From: Lachnospiraceae bacterium
GTDB lineage: Bacteria; Bacillota; Clostridia; Lachnospirales; Lachnospiraceae
DNA: 64,000 nt
Direction of reading: 5' to 3'
Assembly (NCBI GenBank): GCA_029053015.1
Contig: JAIDHX010000034.1
Span: 62,001-126,000 of the forward strand
Shown here: piece by piece, positions 34,656 to 43,443 of the stretch
Numbering within the stretch: the first letter of the stretch is position 1
Layout of the letters: the number at the start of each line of letters is the position of its first letter
The notes under the pieces: generated by a model
Databases searched by the model: none
Seen by the model: the letters and a program-made list of their open reading frames with translations, nothing else
What the model was told of the DNA's origin: nothing
Position numbers and translations under genes: made by a program

Positions 34656-35543
34656 ATGGCAGAATATAACCTAGAGGAAGTATGGATTTATAGTAGATAT
34701 GGATTTGACATAAGCCGCTATGACAGCGTGGCGGATGAAGCAGCAGAGAACGAGCATAGTGGTATGGAGATGTTTGGGGAGCGTCTGCAAGAGGCTGGGA
34801 TACGGATCGTTAGTTTAAAAAAGGCACTTGCAGACGGTATCCTGCCAAAAGGAAATATCCTTTTAGTGACAGATTGTCCGGAGATAGCAGAACATTTTGC
34901 AAAAAATAATTTGCCGGTACTGGGGATTTTGATGCCGCAAAATGAAAATGCTCCTTTTGCAGGTGTCCGTTATCTGTCGGAGGGATGGGACGATATAACG
35001 CCAATTTATCTGGAACGGGTATACCGACGGTATCGCAGCCTTCCGTGGAAGATACTGGAAACGGAGCACTGTATTCTTCGCGAGACTACGGAGGCGGATG
35101 TGGACGCTTTTTACCGGATATATGCGGAGCCTTCTGTCACGGCGTTTATGGAAAATCTGTTTTCGGACAGGGAGGAAGAGCTCCGCTATATGGCGGATTA
35201 CCGCGAGAAGGTATATGCATTATACGGTTTTGGAATTTGGAGCGTTATATTAAAGGAGACCGGCGAAATCATCGGCAGGGCAGGACTTGATATGCGGAGA
35301 GGCTTTGCAGAGCCGGAGCTTGGATTTGTGATTGGGGTTCCGTGGCAGAGGCAGGGGCTTGCGGAAGAGGTGTGCAGAGCCGTACTGCGTTATGGTGAGG
35401 AGGAATTGGGATTTACCAAGGTGCAGGCGTTGACAGAGCAGGAAAATACGGCTTCGCTGGCGCTCCTAAAAAAGCTTGGTTTTGTATTTGACGGGGAATA
35501 TGAAGAAATGGGAAAAGAGTATCTTCGGTATCTAAAAAAATAA
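34656..35543 (+). CDS. GNAT acetyltransferase with an extra N-terminal domain
   Basis: 295 residues. The C-terminal domain (about 130-295) is a GNAT N-acetyltransferase: ILRETTEADVDAFYRIY, then the acetyl-CoA loop VPWQRQGLAEEVCRA and the NTASLALLKKLGFV end. The N-terminal about 125 residues are a separate alpha/beta domain that looks like a degenerate HAD-type fold (LLVTDCPEIAEHFAKNNLPVLGI) without visible catalytic residues. Substrate unknown. The MerR gene follows on the same strand but has its own promoter. Confidence 0.75.
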   Translation: MAEYNLEEVWIYSRYGFDISRYDSVADEAAENEHSGMEMFGERLQEAGIRIVSLKKALADGILPKGNILLVTDCPEIAEHFAKNNLPVLGILMPQNENAPFAGVRYLSEGWDDITPIYLERVYRRYRSLPWKILETEHCILRETTEADVDAFYRIYAEPSVTAFMENLFSDREEELRYMADYREKVYALYGFGIWSVILKETGEIIGRAGLDMRRGFAEPELGFVIGVPWQRQGLAEEVCRAVLRYGEEELGFTKVQALTEQENTASLALLKKLGFVFDGEYEEMGKEYLRYLKK

Positions 35544-35556
35544 AATATTTTAAGTA

Positions 35557-35587
35557 TTGACTCTCTCGCTGCGTGACGGTTTAAGCT
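35557..35587 (+). promoter_or_regulatory. MerR-type promoter with 19-base spacer
   Basis: TTGACT (35557-35562), a 19-base spacer and TAAGCT (35582-35587), with a partial dyad in the spacer (CTCTCGC-T-GCGTGACGG). An overlong spacer with an internal dyad is the hallmark of promoters twisted open by MerR proteins, so the downstream gene is probably autoregulated. Confidence 0.65.
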
Positions 35588-35610
35588 TGAAAATGAAAGG
35601 AGGTATCGTC

Positions 35611-36444
35611 ATGAAAACGGTAAAGGATGTGTCAAAGATGACCGGAATCAGCATAAGGACGCTGCGGTATTATGATGAAATCGGTCTGTTAAAGCCGGCA
35701 AAACTGACAGATGCGGGTTACCGTTTGTATGACAGCAGGGCATTGGAAAAGCTGCAGGAAATTATGTTTTTCAAGGAGCTGGAAATCCCGTTAGAGGACA
35801 TTAAAAAAATTATGGAAAATCCACTTCTCGACAAAAAGCAGATTTTGGCGGCACAGAAAGCCATGCTCGAAAAGAAGCGTAACCGTCTGGACGGTATCAT
35901 TGAGTTGATATCCGACGTAATGGAAGGAGTGAATACCATGAGTTTTGAAGAATTTGGAGAAAATGATGTAAAAACAATTATCAGCAAGATGCAGCAGGAA
36001 CTGTCAGAGGAAGAATTTAATCAATTCATCGGGCAGTATGGCGGCGGCAGCATCGAGGCGTATGAGAAGCAGTTAAAGCAGGGATTGAACGACGAAAATA
36101 ACAAGGCTTCCCTGTTAAAATGGTACGGCGGCAAAGAAAAGGTGGTTGAAGGCTATAAATCGGTTCCGAATATGGAGGATTTGAGAAAGGAATTTGATGC
36201 ACTCCAAAAGGATTTTTCCGCGCATAAGGAAAATGCGGGAGATGAAACGGAACATGCCATGGTGGCAAAATTGGCAGATTTGTACAGGCAGATGCTGAAT
36301 ATGGACAATGCAAGAAATTTTCTGCTTGACCTCGCAAAAGAATATCTGCAGAACGAAAAACTTGCAGAAGCGCAGGATAAGCAGTACGGCGAAGGCACAG
36401 CAAGGTATATGGCGGAGGCCATACAGCGGTATTACGGAATCTAA
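35611..36444 (+). CDS. MerR-family regulator with TipAS-like effector domain
   Basis: 277 residues. The N-terminal MerR helix-turn-helix (VKDVSKMTGISIRTLRYYDEIG) is followed by a dimerisation coiled coil (about 80-110) and a C-terminal alpha-helical domain resembling TipAS (drug-binding; YKSVPNMEDLRKEFDAL). Such regulators respond to antibiotics or other ligands. The start follows AAAGGAGG at 35596-35603; the longer frame begins at the promoter -35 box. A terminator follows the gene. Confidence 0.85.
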   Translation: MKTVKDVSKMTGISIRTLRYYDEIGLLKPAKLTDAGYRLYDSRALEKLQEIMFFKELEIPLEDIKKIMENPLLDKKQILAAQKAMLEKKRNRLDGIIELISDVMEGVNTMSFEEFGENDVKTIISKMQQELSEEEFNQFIGQYGGGSIEAYEKQLKQGLNDENNKASLLKWYGGKEKVVEGYKSVPNMEDLRKEFDALQKDFSAHKENAGDETEHAMVAKLADLYRQMLNMDNARNFLLDLAKEYLQNEKLAEAQDKQYGEGTARYMAEAIQRYYGI

Positions 36445-36449
36445 AAGCA

Positions 36450-36482
36450 GAAGGCGCCCCTTATAAAAGGGACGCCTTCTTA
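36450..36482. terminator. Terminator between MerR gene and amt (convergent)
   Basis: AGAAGGCG-CCCCT and AGGG-CGCCTTCT form a stem around a short AT loop. It can serve both converging genes. Confidence 0.7.
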
Positions 36483-36516
36483 TATCATATAAACTAGGGG
36501 AAAGATAAAAGCAATT

Positions 36517-38259
36517 TTACTCTACGTCCTGCAGGGCGGCAAAATCTTCTTCACCGGTGCGGACTTTGATAACTCTGTCTACGTTGTATACAAAAATCTT
36601 GCCGTCGCCGATGTGGCCTGTGTAGAGAGCAGCCTTTGCCGCATCGATAACTGCGTCAACAGGAATCTTGCTGACAACAACCTCGATTTTAACCTTGGGC
36701 AGAAGCGTGGCATCCAACTCGACGCCGCGGTACATCTCGCCCGCGCCTTTCTGAACGCCGCAGCCCATTACCTGTGTCACGGTCATACCGGTTACGCCCA
36801 AGTCGTTGAGGGCTCTCTTGACATGCTCATACCGCGCAAGCTTTGCCACAATGACAACCTTGTACATGCCGCTGGAAACAGGCGCCTGCACTACTTTTAC
36901 AGCGGCGTCCTTCTGCGCCTTGGAAGCAGCGGCAAAATTCTCTTCGCCCAAATCGGTGTTTTCATTTACTTCCATTGTCATGGTGTTGGCGATATCCATA
37001 ATGCTGAAGCCTGCGTATGCGGAGGTCAGACCATGCTCACAGGAATCCAGTCCGACAATTTCCTCTTCCTCGGAAACGCGTAAACCGAAGACAGCCTTTA
37101 TAAGGAAAAATGTAATGGTAATGGTAACGGCAGTCCAAGCGGCAACTGCTGCAAAGCCGAGAAGCTGCAGGCCGAGCTGTTTAAAGCCGCCGCCGTAGAA
37201 AAGACCTACGACGCTGTCGTTGTCGGGGGCGGAGGTGGTGGCAAACAGACCCGTTGCAATAGTACCCCAGATACCATTTAAACAGTGAACTGCGACTGCG
37301 CCAACGGGGTCGTCAATATGTAATTTATAATCCAGCAGCCATACGCCAAATACGACAAGGAGACCGGAAACGGAACCGATAATCAGTGCGCCCGTCACGT
37401 CGGTTACATCACAGGGAGCGGTAATGGCAACCAGACCTGCCAGAGAAGCATTTAAACACATAGAAACGTCAGGCTTGCCATATTTTATCCATGTGAAAAC
37501 CATACATACCACAGTGGCGATGGCGGGAGCAATGGTGGTGGTTACAAACACGGAGCCGAGCTGTTCTACGCTGGTACATGCCGCGCCGTTAAAGCCATAC
37601 CAGCCGAGCCATAAGATAAACACACCGAGGCAGCCGATGGTAAGGTTGTGGCCGGGGAAAGCGTTTACCTTGGTAATTTTCCCGTTCTTATCCTTTGTAA
37701 ACTTGCCGAGACGGGGACCTAATATTTTAGCGCCGATTAATGCGGAAATGCCGCCCACCATATGAATTGCGCAGGAGCCTGCAAAGTCGTGAAAGCCGAT
37801 CTGTGCCAGCCAGCCGCCGCCCCATATCCAGTGCGCTTCAATGGGATAAATCAGTGCGGAGATCACTGCCGAGTAAACACAGTAGGACAAAAATTTGGTT
37901 CTTTCTGCCATCGCACCGGAAACGATGGTTGCGGTGGTTGCACAGAACACCAGATTGAACACAAAGTTCGACCAGTCAAAATCTGCATAGGCAGTAAAAA
38001 TGTCAAATCCGGGCTTTCCGATAAAGCCGAGAAAATCCTCACCAAGCAGCAGTCCAAAACCAATCAGGATAAAAACAACCGTACCAATACAGAAATCCAT
38101 CAGGTTTTTCATCAAAATGTTGCCGGCGTTTTTGGCGCGCGTAAAGCCGGTTTCCACCATGGCAAAGCCCGCCTGCATCCAAAATACCAGCGCGGCGCCT
38201 ATCAGAAACCAGACGCCGAAAATTTCGCCGTTTACAGCACTCATCAATTCTTCTGTCAT
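36517..38259 (-). CDS. amt: Ammonium transporter fused to a PII signal-transduction domain
   Basis: 580 residues. Residues about 10-400 are an Amt/MEP channel with 11 helices, twin pore histidines His166 and His325 and the conserved HWIWGGGW. After a linker (about 430-462), residues 465-575 are a complete GlnB/GlnK-type PII protein (MYKVVIVAKL, GVQKGAGEMYRG, PKVKIEVVV, TGHIGDGKIFVY, VIKVRTGEED). PII normally binds the cytoplasmic face of Amt and blocks it when nitrogen is plentiful; here the regulator is tethered. The T-loop keeps Tyr510 (Tyr46 equivalent) but has Leu515 where the uridylylated Tyr51 would be. GAGGAGG precedes the start. Confidence 0.93.
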   Translation of the reverse strand: MTEELMSAVNGEIFGVWFLIGAALVFWMQAGFAMVETGFTRAKNAGNILMKNLMDFCIGTVVFILIGFGLLLGEDFLGFIGKPGFDIFTAYADFDWSNFVFNLVFCATTATIVSGAMAERTKFLSYCVYSAVISALIYPIEAHWIWGGGWLAQIGFHDFAGSCAIHMVGGISALIGAKILGPRLGKFTKDKNGKITKVNAFPGHNLTIGCLGVFILWLGWYGFNGAACTSVEQLGSVFVTTTIAPAIATVVCMVFTWIKYGKPDVSMCLNASLAGLVAITAPCDVTDVTGALIIGSVSGLLVVFGVWLLDYKLHIDDPVGAVAVHCLNGIWGTIATGLFATTSAPDNDSVVGLFYGGGFKQLGLQLLGFAAVAAWTAVTITITFFLIKAVFGLRVSEEEEIVGLDSCEHGLTSAYAGFSIMDIANTMTMEVNENTDLGEENFAAASKAQKDAAVKVVQAPVSSGMYKVVIVAKLARYEHVKRALNDLGVTGMTVTQVMGCGVQKGAGEMYRGVELDATLLPKVKIEVVVSKIPVDAVIDAAKAALYTGHIGDGKIFVYNVDRVIKVRTGEEDFAALQDVE

Positions 38260-38315
38260 AATTTTTCCTCCTCATATTGCCGTTTATCCCGTAAAAAAGC
38301 GGTGGAAGCCTTTTG

Positions 38316-38368
38316 TCGGAATAAAAGAAGGCGATAGTGCGGAGCCGGATTCTCCGCATTATCGCCTT
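38316..38368 (-). terminator. Terminator-like hairpin in the amt upstream region
   Basis: On the minus strand AAGGCGATA-TGCGGAG and CTCCGCA-TATCGCCTT pair and are followed by CTTCTTTTATT. It lies 57 bases before the amt start, downstream of another terminator, so it may be an attenuator in the amt leader. Confidence 0.6.
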
Positions 38369-38427
38369 TGATAATTGATTGTTTTCAATCTTCCCGTCAT
38401 GTCTGCTATGCATCGCAGGCACTTTAC

Positions 38428-38467
38428 ACAAAATAAAAAGCGTTCTACTTCCACCGTAGAAACGCCT
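38428..38467 (-). terminator. Terminator of the RimJ/RimL-type acetyltransferase gene
   Basis: On the minus strand GCGTTTCTAC and GTAGAACGC pair around GGTGGAA, followed by TTTTTATTTTG, about 40 bases after the gene. Confidence 0.75.
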
Positions 38468-38504
38468 TTGTTCGTACTTCATTATACTCAGATGAAAATA
38501 TTTG

Positions 38505-39029
38505 TCAAATGGTTTTTTTATAAAAATTGTAAATTTCTTCTTTTTCGTCGTTGATGTCCCTATAGTTTTTTGTCTCTGTCAGGGAAAAACCGGCCTGTTC
38601 AGCCACCTTGCAGGAGGGTATATTTTTTGTCTGTATAGTTGCAATGATTTCAGGGTAAGGATAATTCTTTAAGAAATAATCGGCATAGGCGCGTGCGGCT
38701 TCTGCGGCATACCCTTTTTGGCGGTAATCGTTCCCGATAAAATAAGTGATTCCCGTTTTATCCAAATCCGCATAGTAGGAGCAGCCAACGGAGCCGATTA
38801 CCTGTCCGTTTTCCTTTTCTGCTATCGCATATGCCAGATATTCCCGCCGCGGATTGTTTTCTTTATCCAACTGTATAGCCTCTTTAAGCCAGTCTCCCAT
38901 CCATTCCTTACAGTCGGAGCAATCGCCAAATATTTCGTGCAGGCTTCCGTCGGCTGCCATTTCGATATAGGCTGCTTCATCCTCCGGCAGCAGGCTTCGG
39001 ATAATAAGCCGTTTGGTTTCCAGTCTCAT
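38505..39029 (-). CDS. GNAT acetyltransferase (RimJ/RimL type)
   Basis: 174 residues. Opening LETKRLIIRSLLPEDEAAYIEM is typical of RimJ/RimL-like GNAT enzymes, with acetyl-CoA loop NDYRQKGYAAEAARA and the NIPSCKVAEQAGF end. The start at 39029 follows AAAGGA; the frame upstream is unsupported. Substrate unknown (a protein N-terminus, antibiotic or small amine are all possible). Stands alone with its own terminator. Confidence 0.82.
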   Translation of the reverse strand: MRLETKRLIIRSLLPEDEAAYIEMAADGSLHEIFGDCSDCKEWMGDWLKEAIQLDKENNPRREYLAYAIAEKENGQVIGSVGCSYYADLDKTGITYFIGNDYRQKGYAAEAARAYADYFLKNYPYPEIIATIQTKNIPSCKVAEQAGFSLTETKNYRDINDEKEEIYNFYKKTI

Positions 39030-39174
39030 GCGGTTGTCCTTTCCGGTATAGGGTGTTATTCCTTTGCATTGGTAATACAGCCAGTATAGCATAAAACGGT
39101 GGGGAAAAGTAGCGGAAACTGCCTAAAAGTATGAAAAAGATAAGAGGGATTTGGTGGATTGTGCAAGAGCAATA

Positions 39175-39183
39175 TGGTATACT
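39175..39183 (+). promoter_or_regulatory. Extended -10 promoter of the aldo/keto reductase gene
   Basis: TGG-TATACT lies about 64 bases before the start codon. No convincing -35 box, which is usual for extended -10 promoters. Confidence 0.5.
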
Positions 39184-39246
39184 AAAAATATTCATGATAC
39201 ATAAAACAGAATTGCAGATATATACGGCAAAACAGGAGGATTCCAT

Positions 39247-40266
39247 ATGAATTACGCGGGACATGAACACTATACAGCGGCAGAAAACCGCTATGAAACA
39301 ATGAAATACAACCGCTGCGGCAGGAGCGGCCTGAAGCTGCCGGCGGTTTCTCTGGGACTGTGGCATAATTTCGGAAGCAATGCAGATTTTGACAATATGA
39401 CCGCCATGTGCCACACTGCTTTTGACAATGGCATTACGCATTTTGATTTGGCGAACAATTATGGTCCCATAGCGGGGGCGGCAGAGGAGAATTTCGGAAG
39501 AATATTGCAGAAGGGAATGGGACAGTATCGGGACGAGATGGTAATTTCTACCAAAGCCGGCTATGATATGTGGCAGGGGCCTTACGGAGATTTTGGAAGT
39601 AAAAAATATCTTGTTGCCAGCTTGGACCAAAGCCTTAAGAGGATGGGGCTGGAATACGTGGATATCTTTTATCACCACAGGCCGGACCCTGAAACGCCTT
39701 TGGAAGAAACCATGCTGGCGCTGGACGGCATTGTGAGGAGCGGCAAGGCGCTTTATGTCGGGATATCCAATTATAACAAAGAGCAGACAGAAGAAGCGGC
39801 GAAGATATTAAAGGAGCTTAGGACGCCTTTTATCATTAACCAGCGCAGATATTCCATGCTGGACCGCAGTATTGAAAAGGACGGGCTGAAATCCTATGCG
39901 GCAAAGAACGGCATTGGTATTATCGCGTTCTGTCCGTTGGAGCAGGGGCTTCTCACAGACAAGTACCTGCACGGAATTCCTAGTGACAGCCGTGTCAGAA
40001 CGGACGGCAGATTTTTACAGGAGAGTTCGATAACAGAAGAAAAAATAAAGCAGATACAGGCGTTGCATGATTTGGCGGCGGCGAGAGGAGAAACGTTGGC
40101 GCAGATGGCGCTGTCGTGGATTTTACGGGATGGCGAGGTTACGAGCGTGCTGATTGGCGCGTCCCGTCCTTCCCAGATACTGGACAATGTAGGCATTGTA
40201 AAAGGCGCGGGATTTACGGAGGAAGAGCTGCGTACAATAGACAGTATTACGATGGGCGCAGTATAA
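39247..40266 (+). CDS. Aldo/keto reductase (YghZ-like)
   Basis: 339 residues, full-length AKR fold. Catalytic tetrad is visible: Asp and Tyr in HFDLANNYG, Lys in STKAGYDM, His in FYHHRPD. The opening YETMKYNRCGRSGLKLPAVSLGLW matches the YghZ/Gpr group that reduces L-glyceraldehyde-3-phosphate and other aldehydes with NADPH. Acts in detoxification of reactive carbonyls. Tag glycosylase follows 24 bases later, probably on the same transcript. Confidence 0.9.
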   Translation: MNYAGHEHYTAAENRYETMKYNRCGRSGLKLPAVSLGLWHNFGSNADFDNMTAMCHTAFDNGITHFDLANNYGPIAGAAEENFGRILQKGMGQYRDEMVISTKAGYDMWQGPYGDFGSKKYLVASLDQSLKRMGLEYVDIFYHHRPDPETPLEETMLALDGIVRSGKALYVGISNYNKEQTEEAAKILKELRTPFIINQRRYSMLDRSIEKDGLKSYAAKNGIGIIAFCPLEQGLLTDKYLHGIPSDSRVRTDGRFLQESSITEEKIKQIQALHDLAAARGETLAQMALSWILRDGEVTSVLIGASRPSQILDNVGIVKGAGFTEEELRTIDSITMGAV

Positions 40267-40290
40267 AACCGGAGAACAAAGGAGAAGGTC

Positions 40291-40881
40291 ATGGAAAGAT
40301 GTGGATGGTGTCTTGACGGCGGGATTTTACAGAAATATCATGATGAGGAATGGGGCAATCCGCTTCATGACGATAAAAAACATTTTGAATATTTGCTGAT
40401 GGAAGCCATGCAGTGTGGCTTAAACTGGACGATGATGTTGAAAAAACGGGAAATATTCAGAAAATGTTTTGAGGCGTTTGACTATGAGCGCATTGCCGGT
40501 TATACCGAGAAAGATATCGAAAGAATTATGAACACGGAGGGCATGATAAAATCAAGAGGAAAGATTTCCGCCATCATCAGCAATGCAAAATGCTTTCTGA
40601 AGGTGATAGAAGAATTTGGGAGCTTTGACCATTATATATGGTCTTTTTCGGATTATCACACGTTTGTCTATGTCAAACATCAGCAGGGACAGGGTGAGGT
40701 ACGAAATGAACTGTCAGACCGTTTGAGCCGCGACATGAAAAAGCGGGGCTTTAAATATCTGGGTTCCATCACGGTATTTTCCCACTTGCAGGCGTGTGGA
40801 ATCATCAATGACCATGCGTGTAACTGTTTTAAGTATGAGAAATTGATAAAGGACGGGAATGTCAAATATATTTATGAGTGA
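40291..40881 (+). CDS. tag: DNA-3-methyladenine glycosylase I
   Basis: 196 residues. Tag removes 3-methyladenine from alkylated DNA. It has the N-terminal RCGWCL and YHDEEWG (zinc-binding Cys and His and the conserved Glu), MEAMQCGLNWTMML, the helix-hairpin-helix-like region and the C-terminal zinc ligands in NDHACNC. It overlaps the next acetyltransferase gene by 23 bases. Confidence 0.92.
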   Translation: MERCGWCLDGGILQKYHDEEWGNPLHDDKKHFEYLLMEAMQCGLNWTMMLKKREIFRKCFEAFDYERIAGYTEKDIERIMNTEGMIKSRGKISAIISNAKCFLKVIEEFGSFDHYIWSFSDYHTFVYVKHQQGQGEVRNELSDRLSRDMKKRGFKYLGSITVFSHLQACGIINDHACNCFKYEKLIKDGNVKYIYE

Positions 40882-41410
40882 ATCGGCTAATAAAAATAGA
40901 ATCTTCAAATTGGACTGTTTATCGGAGACAGTTCGGTTTGAAGTAAAAAGATTAAACGAAGCAGATGTAGACAAAATCCTGCATTTGTGCATGGGAAATC
41001 CATTGTTTTATGAATACCATCCGCCGTTTGCCACAAAGGAAAGCATATTAGAGGATATGTCTGCCCTGCCGCCGCACAAAACATACCGGGATAAATATTA
41101 TGTGGGATTTTACGAGGGAGATTTGCCGGTGGCAGTATTGGATTTGATTCTGGACTATCCGCAGGAAGAAACTGCATATATCGGCTTTTTTATGGTGGAC
41201 GCCTCCTGTCAGAGACAAGGACTTGGGAGCAGTATTGTACAGGGAATAGCGGGCTCTTTAAAAGAAATAGGATTTGCAAAAATAAGGCTTGCCATAGACG
41301 AAGGGAATCCGCAGAGTGAAGCCTTTTGGACAAAGAATGGTTTTGGGAAAACGGGCGAAAGACATCCCAATGATTTTTCGGCATATCTGCCGATGGAGAA
41401 GGAACTGTAG
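40859..41410 (+). CDS. GNAT acetyltransferase
   Basis: 183 residues with the GNAT core: YVGFYEGDLPVAVLDLI, IGFFMVDASCQRQGLGSSIV (acetyl-CoA loop QRQGLG), and NPQSEAFWTKNGF. The start overlaps the end of tag; an alternative ATG lies 15 bases downstream. Substrate not recognisable. It is the first of two consecutive acetyltransferase genes. Confidence 0.8.
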   Translation: MSNIFMSESANKNRIFKLDCLSETVRFEVKRLNEADVDKILHLCMGNPLFYEYHPPFATKESILEDMSALPPHKTYRDKYYVGFYEGDLPVAVLDLILDYPQEETAYIGFFMVDASCQRQGLGSSIVQGIAGSLKEIGFAKIRLAIDEGNPQSEAFWTKNGFGKTGERHPNDFSAYLPMEKEL

Positions 41411-41457
41411 GGGTGGTTTGAGTCTGCCAAAGCGGACAGGAGGGATAAAAAAGGAAT

Positions 41458-41988
41458 ATGTTATTACAGTATAAAAATCTAACAATCAGAAATGCAGATA
41501 TTAATGATGCCATGCAGCTGGCGGAATGGTGGAATGATGGGGCAATTATGGCGCACGCCGGATTTCCAAATGGAACAGGAGAGACTGCCCAAGAAATTGC
41601 GGAAAATCTGAAAAATGATACGGACGAAACGGGCAGGCGGTTAATCATTGAAGTGGATAAGGTTCCTGTTGGGGAAATGAATTATCGCAACTGCGGGGAA
41701 AATACTGCTGAAATCGGCATTAAGATTTGCGACTTTTCACTGCATGATAAAGGGCTAGGAAAAGTGTTGCTTAGTATGCTCATTGCCTCCTTGTTTGACG
41801 ATTTGGGTTACCGGAAAATTATACTGGATACGAATCTTAACAATACGAGAGCGCAGCATGTTTATGAAAAATTGGGTTTCAGAAAGTTACGGGTTTTGGA
41901 AAATTCGTGGAAAAACCAGATTGGGGAATGGCAGTCATCTGTCGATTATGAAATGTATCGGGAGGATTTCGTAAATTTTGCAAAATAA
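41458..41988 (+). CDS. GNAT acetyltransferase
   Basis: 176 residues. LTIRNADINDAMQLAEWW opening, beta-sheet core, acetyl-CoA loop HDKGLGKVLL and NNTRAQHVYEKLGFRK near the end are clear GNAT features; the layout is close to aminoglycoside 6'-acetyltransferase-like and RimJ-like proteins. Whether it confers resistance cannot be told from sequence. It is the last gene before base composition shifts to AT-rich. Confidence 0.8.
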   Translation: MLLQYKNLTIRNADINDAMQLAEWWNDGAIMAHAGFPNGTGETAQEIAENLKNDTDETGRRLIIEVDKVPVGEMNYRNCGENTAEIGIKICDFSLHDKGLGKVLLSMLIASLFDDLGYRKIILDTNLNNTRAQHVYEKLGFRKLRVLENSWKNQIGEWQSSVDYEMYREDFVNFAK

Positions 41989-42147
41989 GCAGGAGGTATA
42001 ATCTGAAGATACGTTTCAAGGCTATGAAGAGGTATTTTTATGGGAACGAGAAAATTCTTTGAGAAAATGATGAGTGGTATCTATTGAAGAATCAATGGAG
42101 GATGTTGCTACGGCTAAAATAATGGAATAGTAGAGGTGTGATCTGTT

Positions 42148-43251
42148 ATGAATTATGTTCAAGCGTATATATCAGATATTTCTTTTCCCGATTCATTAAA
42201 TGAAGTTTATAATTTTGCACATTGTTTTAATATGGAAACGGTCATGATGGTGAGGGAAAATGATGGTGAATATGAGGCTCGTGAAGTTTCATGGACAGCA
42301 CCTAAATGGTGTAAGAAAGGTGATATTGTCTTTTTTATGCACGCCAAAACTGCAGATAGAAAAATTAATAAATTAAAAAAAGAACTTTTAAGGAATAAAG
42401 AATGGTATTCTGATAGTGCTTTTTGGACAATCATGAATGCTCTGATAAGAGCAAAAAAGATACATGATATATATGGCGGGAAAATATTTGCAATAGGAAA
42501 AATATCCGGGAAGCCTGCCTATGAAAAAATAGATAATGAGAATATGCATTGGAGAAGTAATATATATGCGCCGATTGATGATATTTTTCTGTTAGAAAAT
42601 CCAATTGATATATCAGAATTTAGTGCGGAAATAAAAGTTTCCAGACAGAGCAGTATAACACCAGTTTTTGGTGAAAAATTTGATTTTCTCAAGAAATTGG
42701 TTGTAAAGAAAAACGGTATTGTAGAAAAATACTTTATTGACTCGGTTGCAGAACCCATGCCATTACATAGACTAAATGATGATAATTGGTTGAAGATAGT
42801 AAATTGCCATAGGCGAAATTTTTTTCTTGAAGCACAGTTTAGGGCATTTTATGTGGATAGATTTTTGAAAGTTTTGGGAGATACAAAAGCCTTTTATAAA
42901 GAATGCGGATGCAAAAAAGAGAATAAAAGCAAAACATTTGTAGATAATGTGATAAAAATGAATGGTAAATATTTGTCAGTGGAAAGCAAGCTATCTGTTT
43001 CAGCAGAAAAAGATATAAATTCTCAGTTGGCATCATATTGCAATCTAAAATGGTTGTGTTTAACAGCGGATAAGGTAGTGACTGATAATATTTATAATGA
43101 CAATGTGTTAGTGATTGATACAGATAAAATCTACATGTATTATGACAAAAAAAGTATGTTAAAAGAAGTATTTGAGTTAGATGATATAGAATCCAATAAT
43201 GATATTGTAAAATTGAAAGAAGTCATAATAAATTTACTTAACTGTTTGTGA
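42148..43251 (+). CDS. Putative modification-dependent nuclease: PUA/EVE-like domain plus PD-(D/E)XK domain
   Basis: 367 residues, not confidently assigned. The N-terminal half (about 45-125) shows a PUA/EVE/ASCH-like pattern (KKGDIVFFMHAK, then GKIFAIGKISGKPAY), the fold that reads modified bases. The C-terminal half has a PD-(D/E)XK-like set: Glu228, Asp266, Glu279-x-Lys281 (LSVESKL) and a Gln-rich helix (DINSQLASY). This combination suggests a nuclease guided by a base-recognition domain. The gene is AT-rich and precedes sbcDC. GAGGTG lies 9 bases before the start. Domain calls are by eye. Confidence 0.5.
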   Translation: MNYVQAYISDISFPDSLNEVYNFAHCFNMETVMMVRENDGEYEAREVSWTAPKWCKKGDIVFFMHAKTADRKINKLKKELLRNKEWYSDSAFWTIMNALIRAKKIHDIYGGKIFAIGKISGKPAYEKIDNENMHWRSNIYAPIDDIFLLENPIDISEFSAEIKVSRQSSITPVFGEKFDFLKKLVVKKNGIVEKYFIDSVAEPMPLHRLNDDNWLKIVNCHRRNFFLEAQFRAFYVDRFLKVLGDTKAFYKECGCKKENKSKTFVDNVIKMNGKYLSVESKLSVSAEKDINSQLASYCNLKWLCLTADKVVTDNIYNDNVLVIDTDKIYMYYDKKSMLKEVFELDDIESNNDIVKLKEVIINLLNCL

Positions 43252-43321
43252 ATAAGCGGATTATCATATTTTTGTAGAAAAAGGGGCATTTATGTAGTAA
43301 TATGAAGATACAAAGATAAAA

Positions 43322-43443
43322 TTACAACGGGCTTTGAAATTACAGTAGGAACAGTTGAAAACTGAACGCAAGACTGTGAACTGGGAACAACGGGAAGCAG
43401 AGAGGCAGCGGCAGTTTGAACTGAAACAGCAGAAGGAGAAAAC
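43322..43443 (+). pseudogene. Possible fragment of a charged coiled-coil protein
   Basis: The stretch before sbcD reads in one frame as a Gln/Glu/Arg-rich helix (e.g. QREAERQRQFELKQQKEK) with an internal stop and no start codon. It resembles the C-terminal tail of a mobilisation-type protein and may be the debris of a lost gene. Its last bases supply the sbcD ribosome binding site. Confidence 0.3.

Noticed and set aside
38369..38427. amt promoter between the two leader hairpins (TTGAAA and GATAAT)
   Set aside because: The spacing is 19 bases and the -10 box would lie inside the hairpin, so the assignment is not convincing.
38039..38482. 147-residue minus-strand frame over the start of amt and its leader
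   Set aside because: Overlaps amt in another frame and crosses two terminator hairpins.
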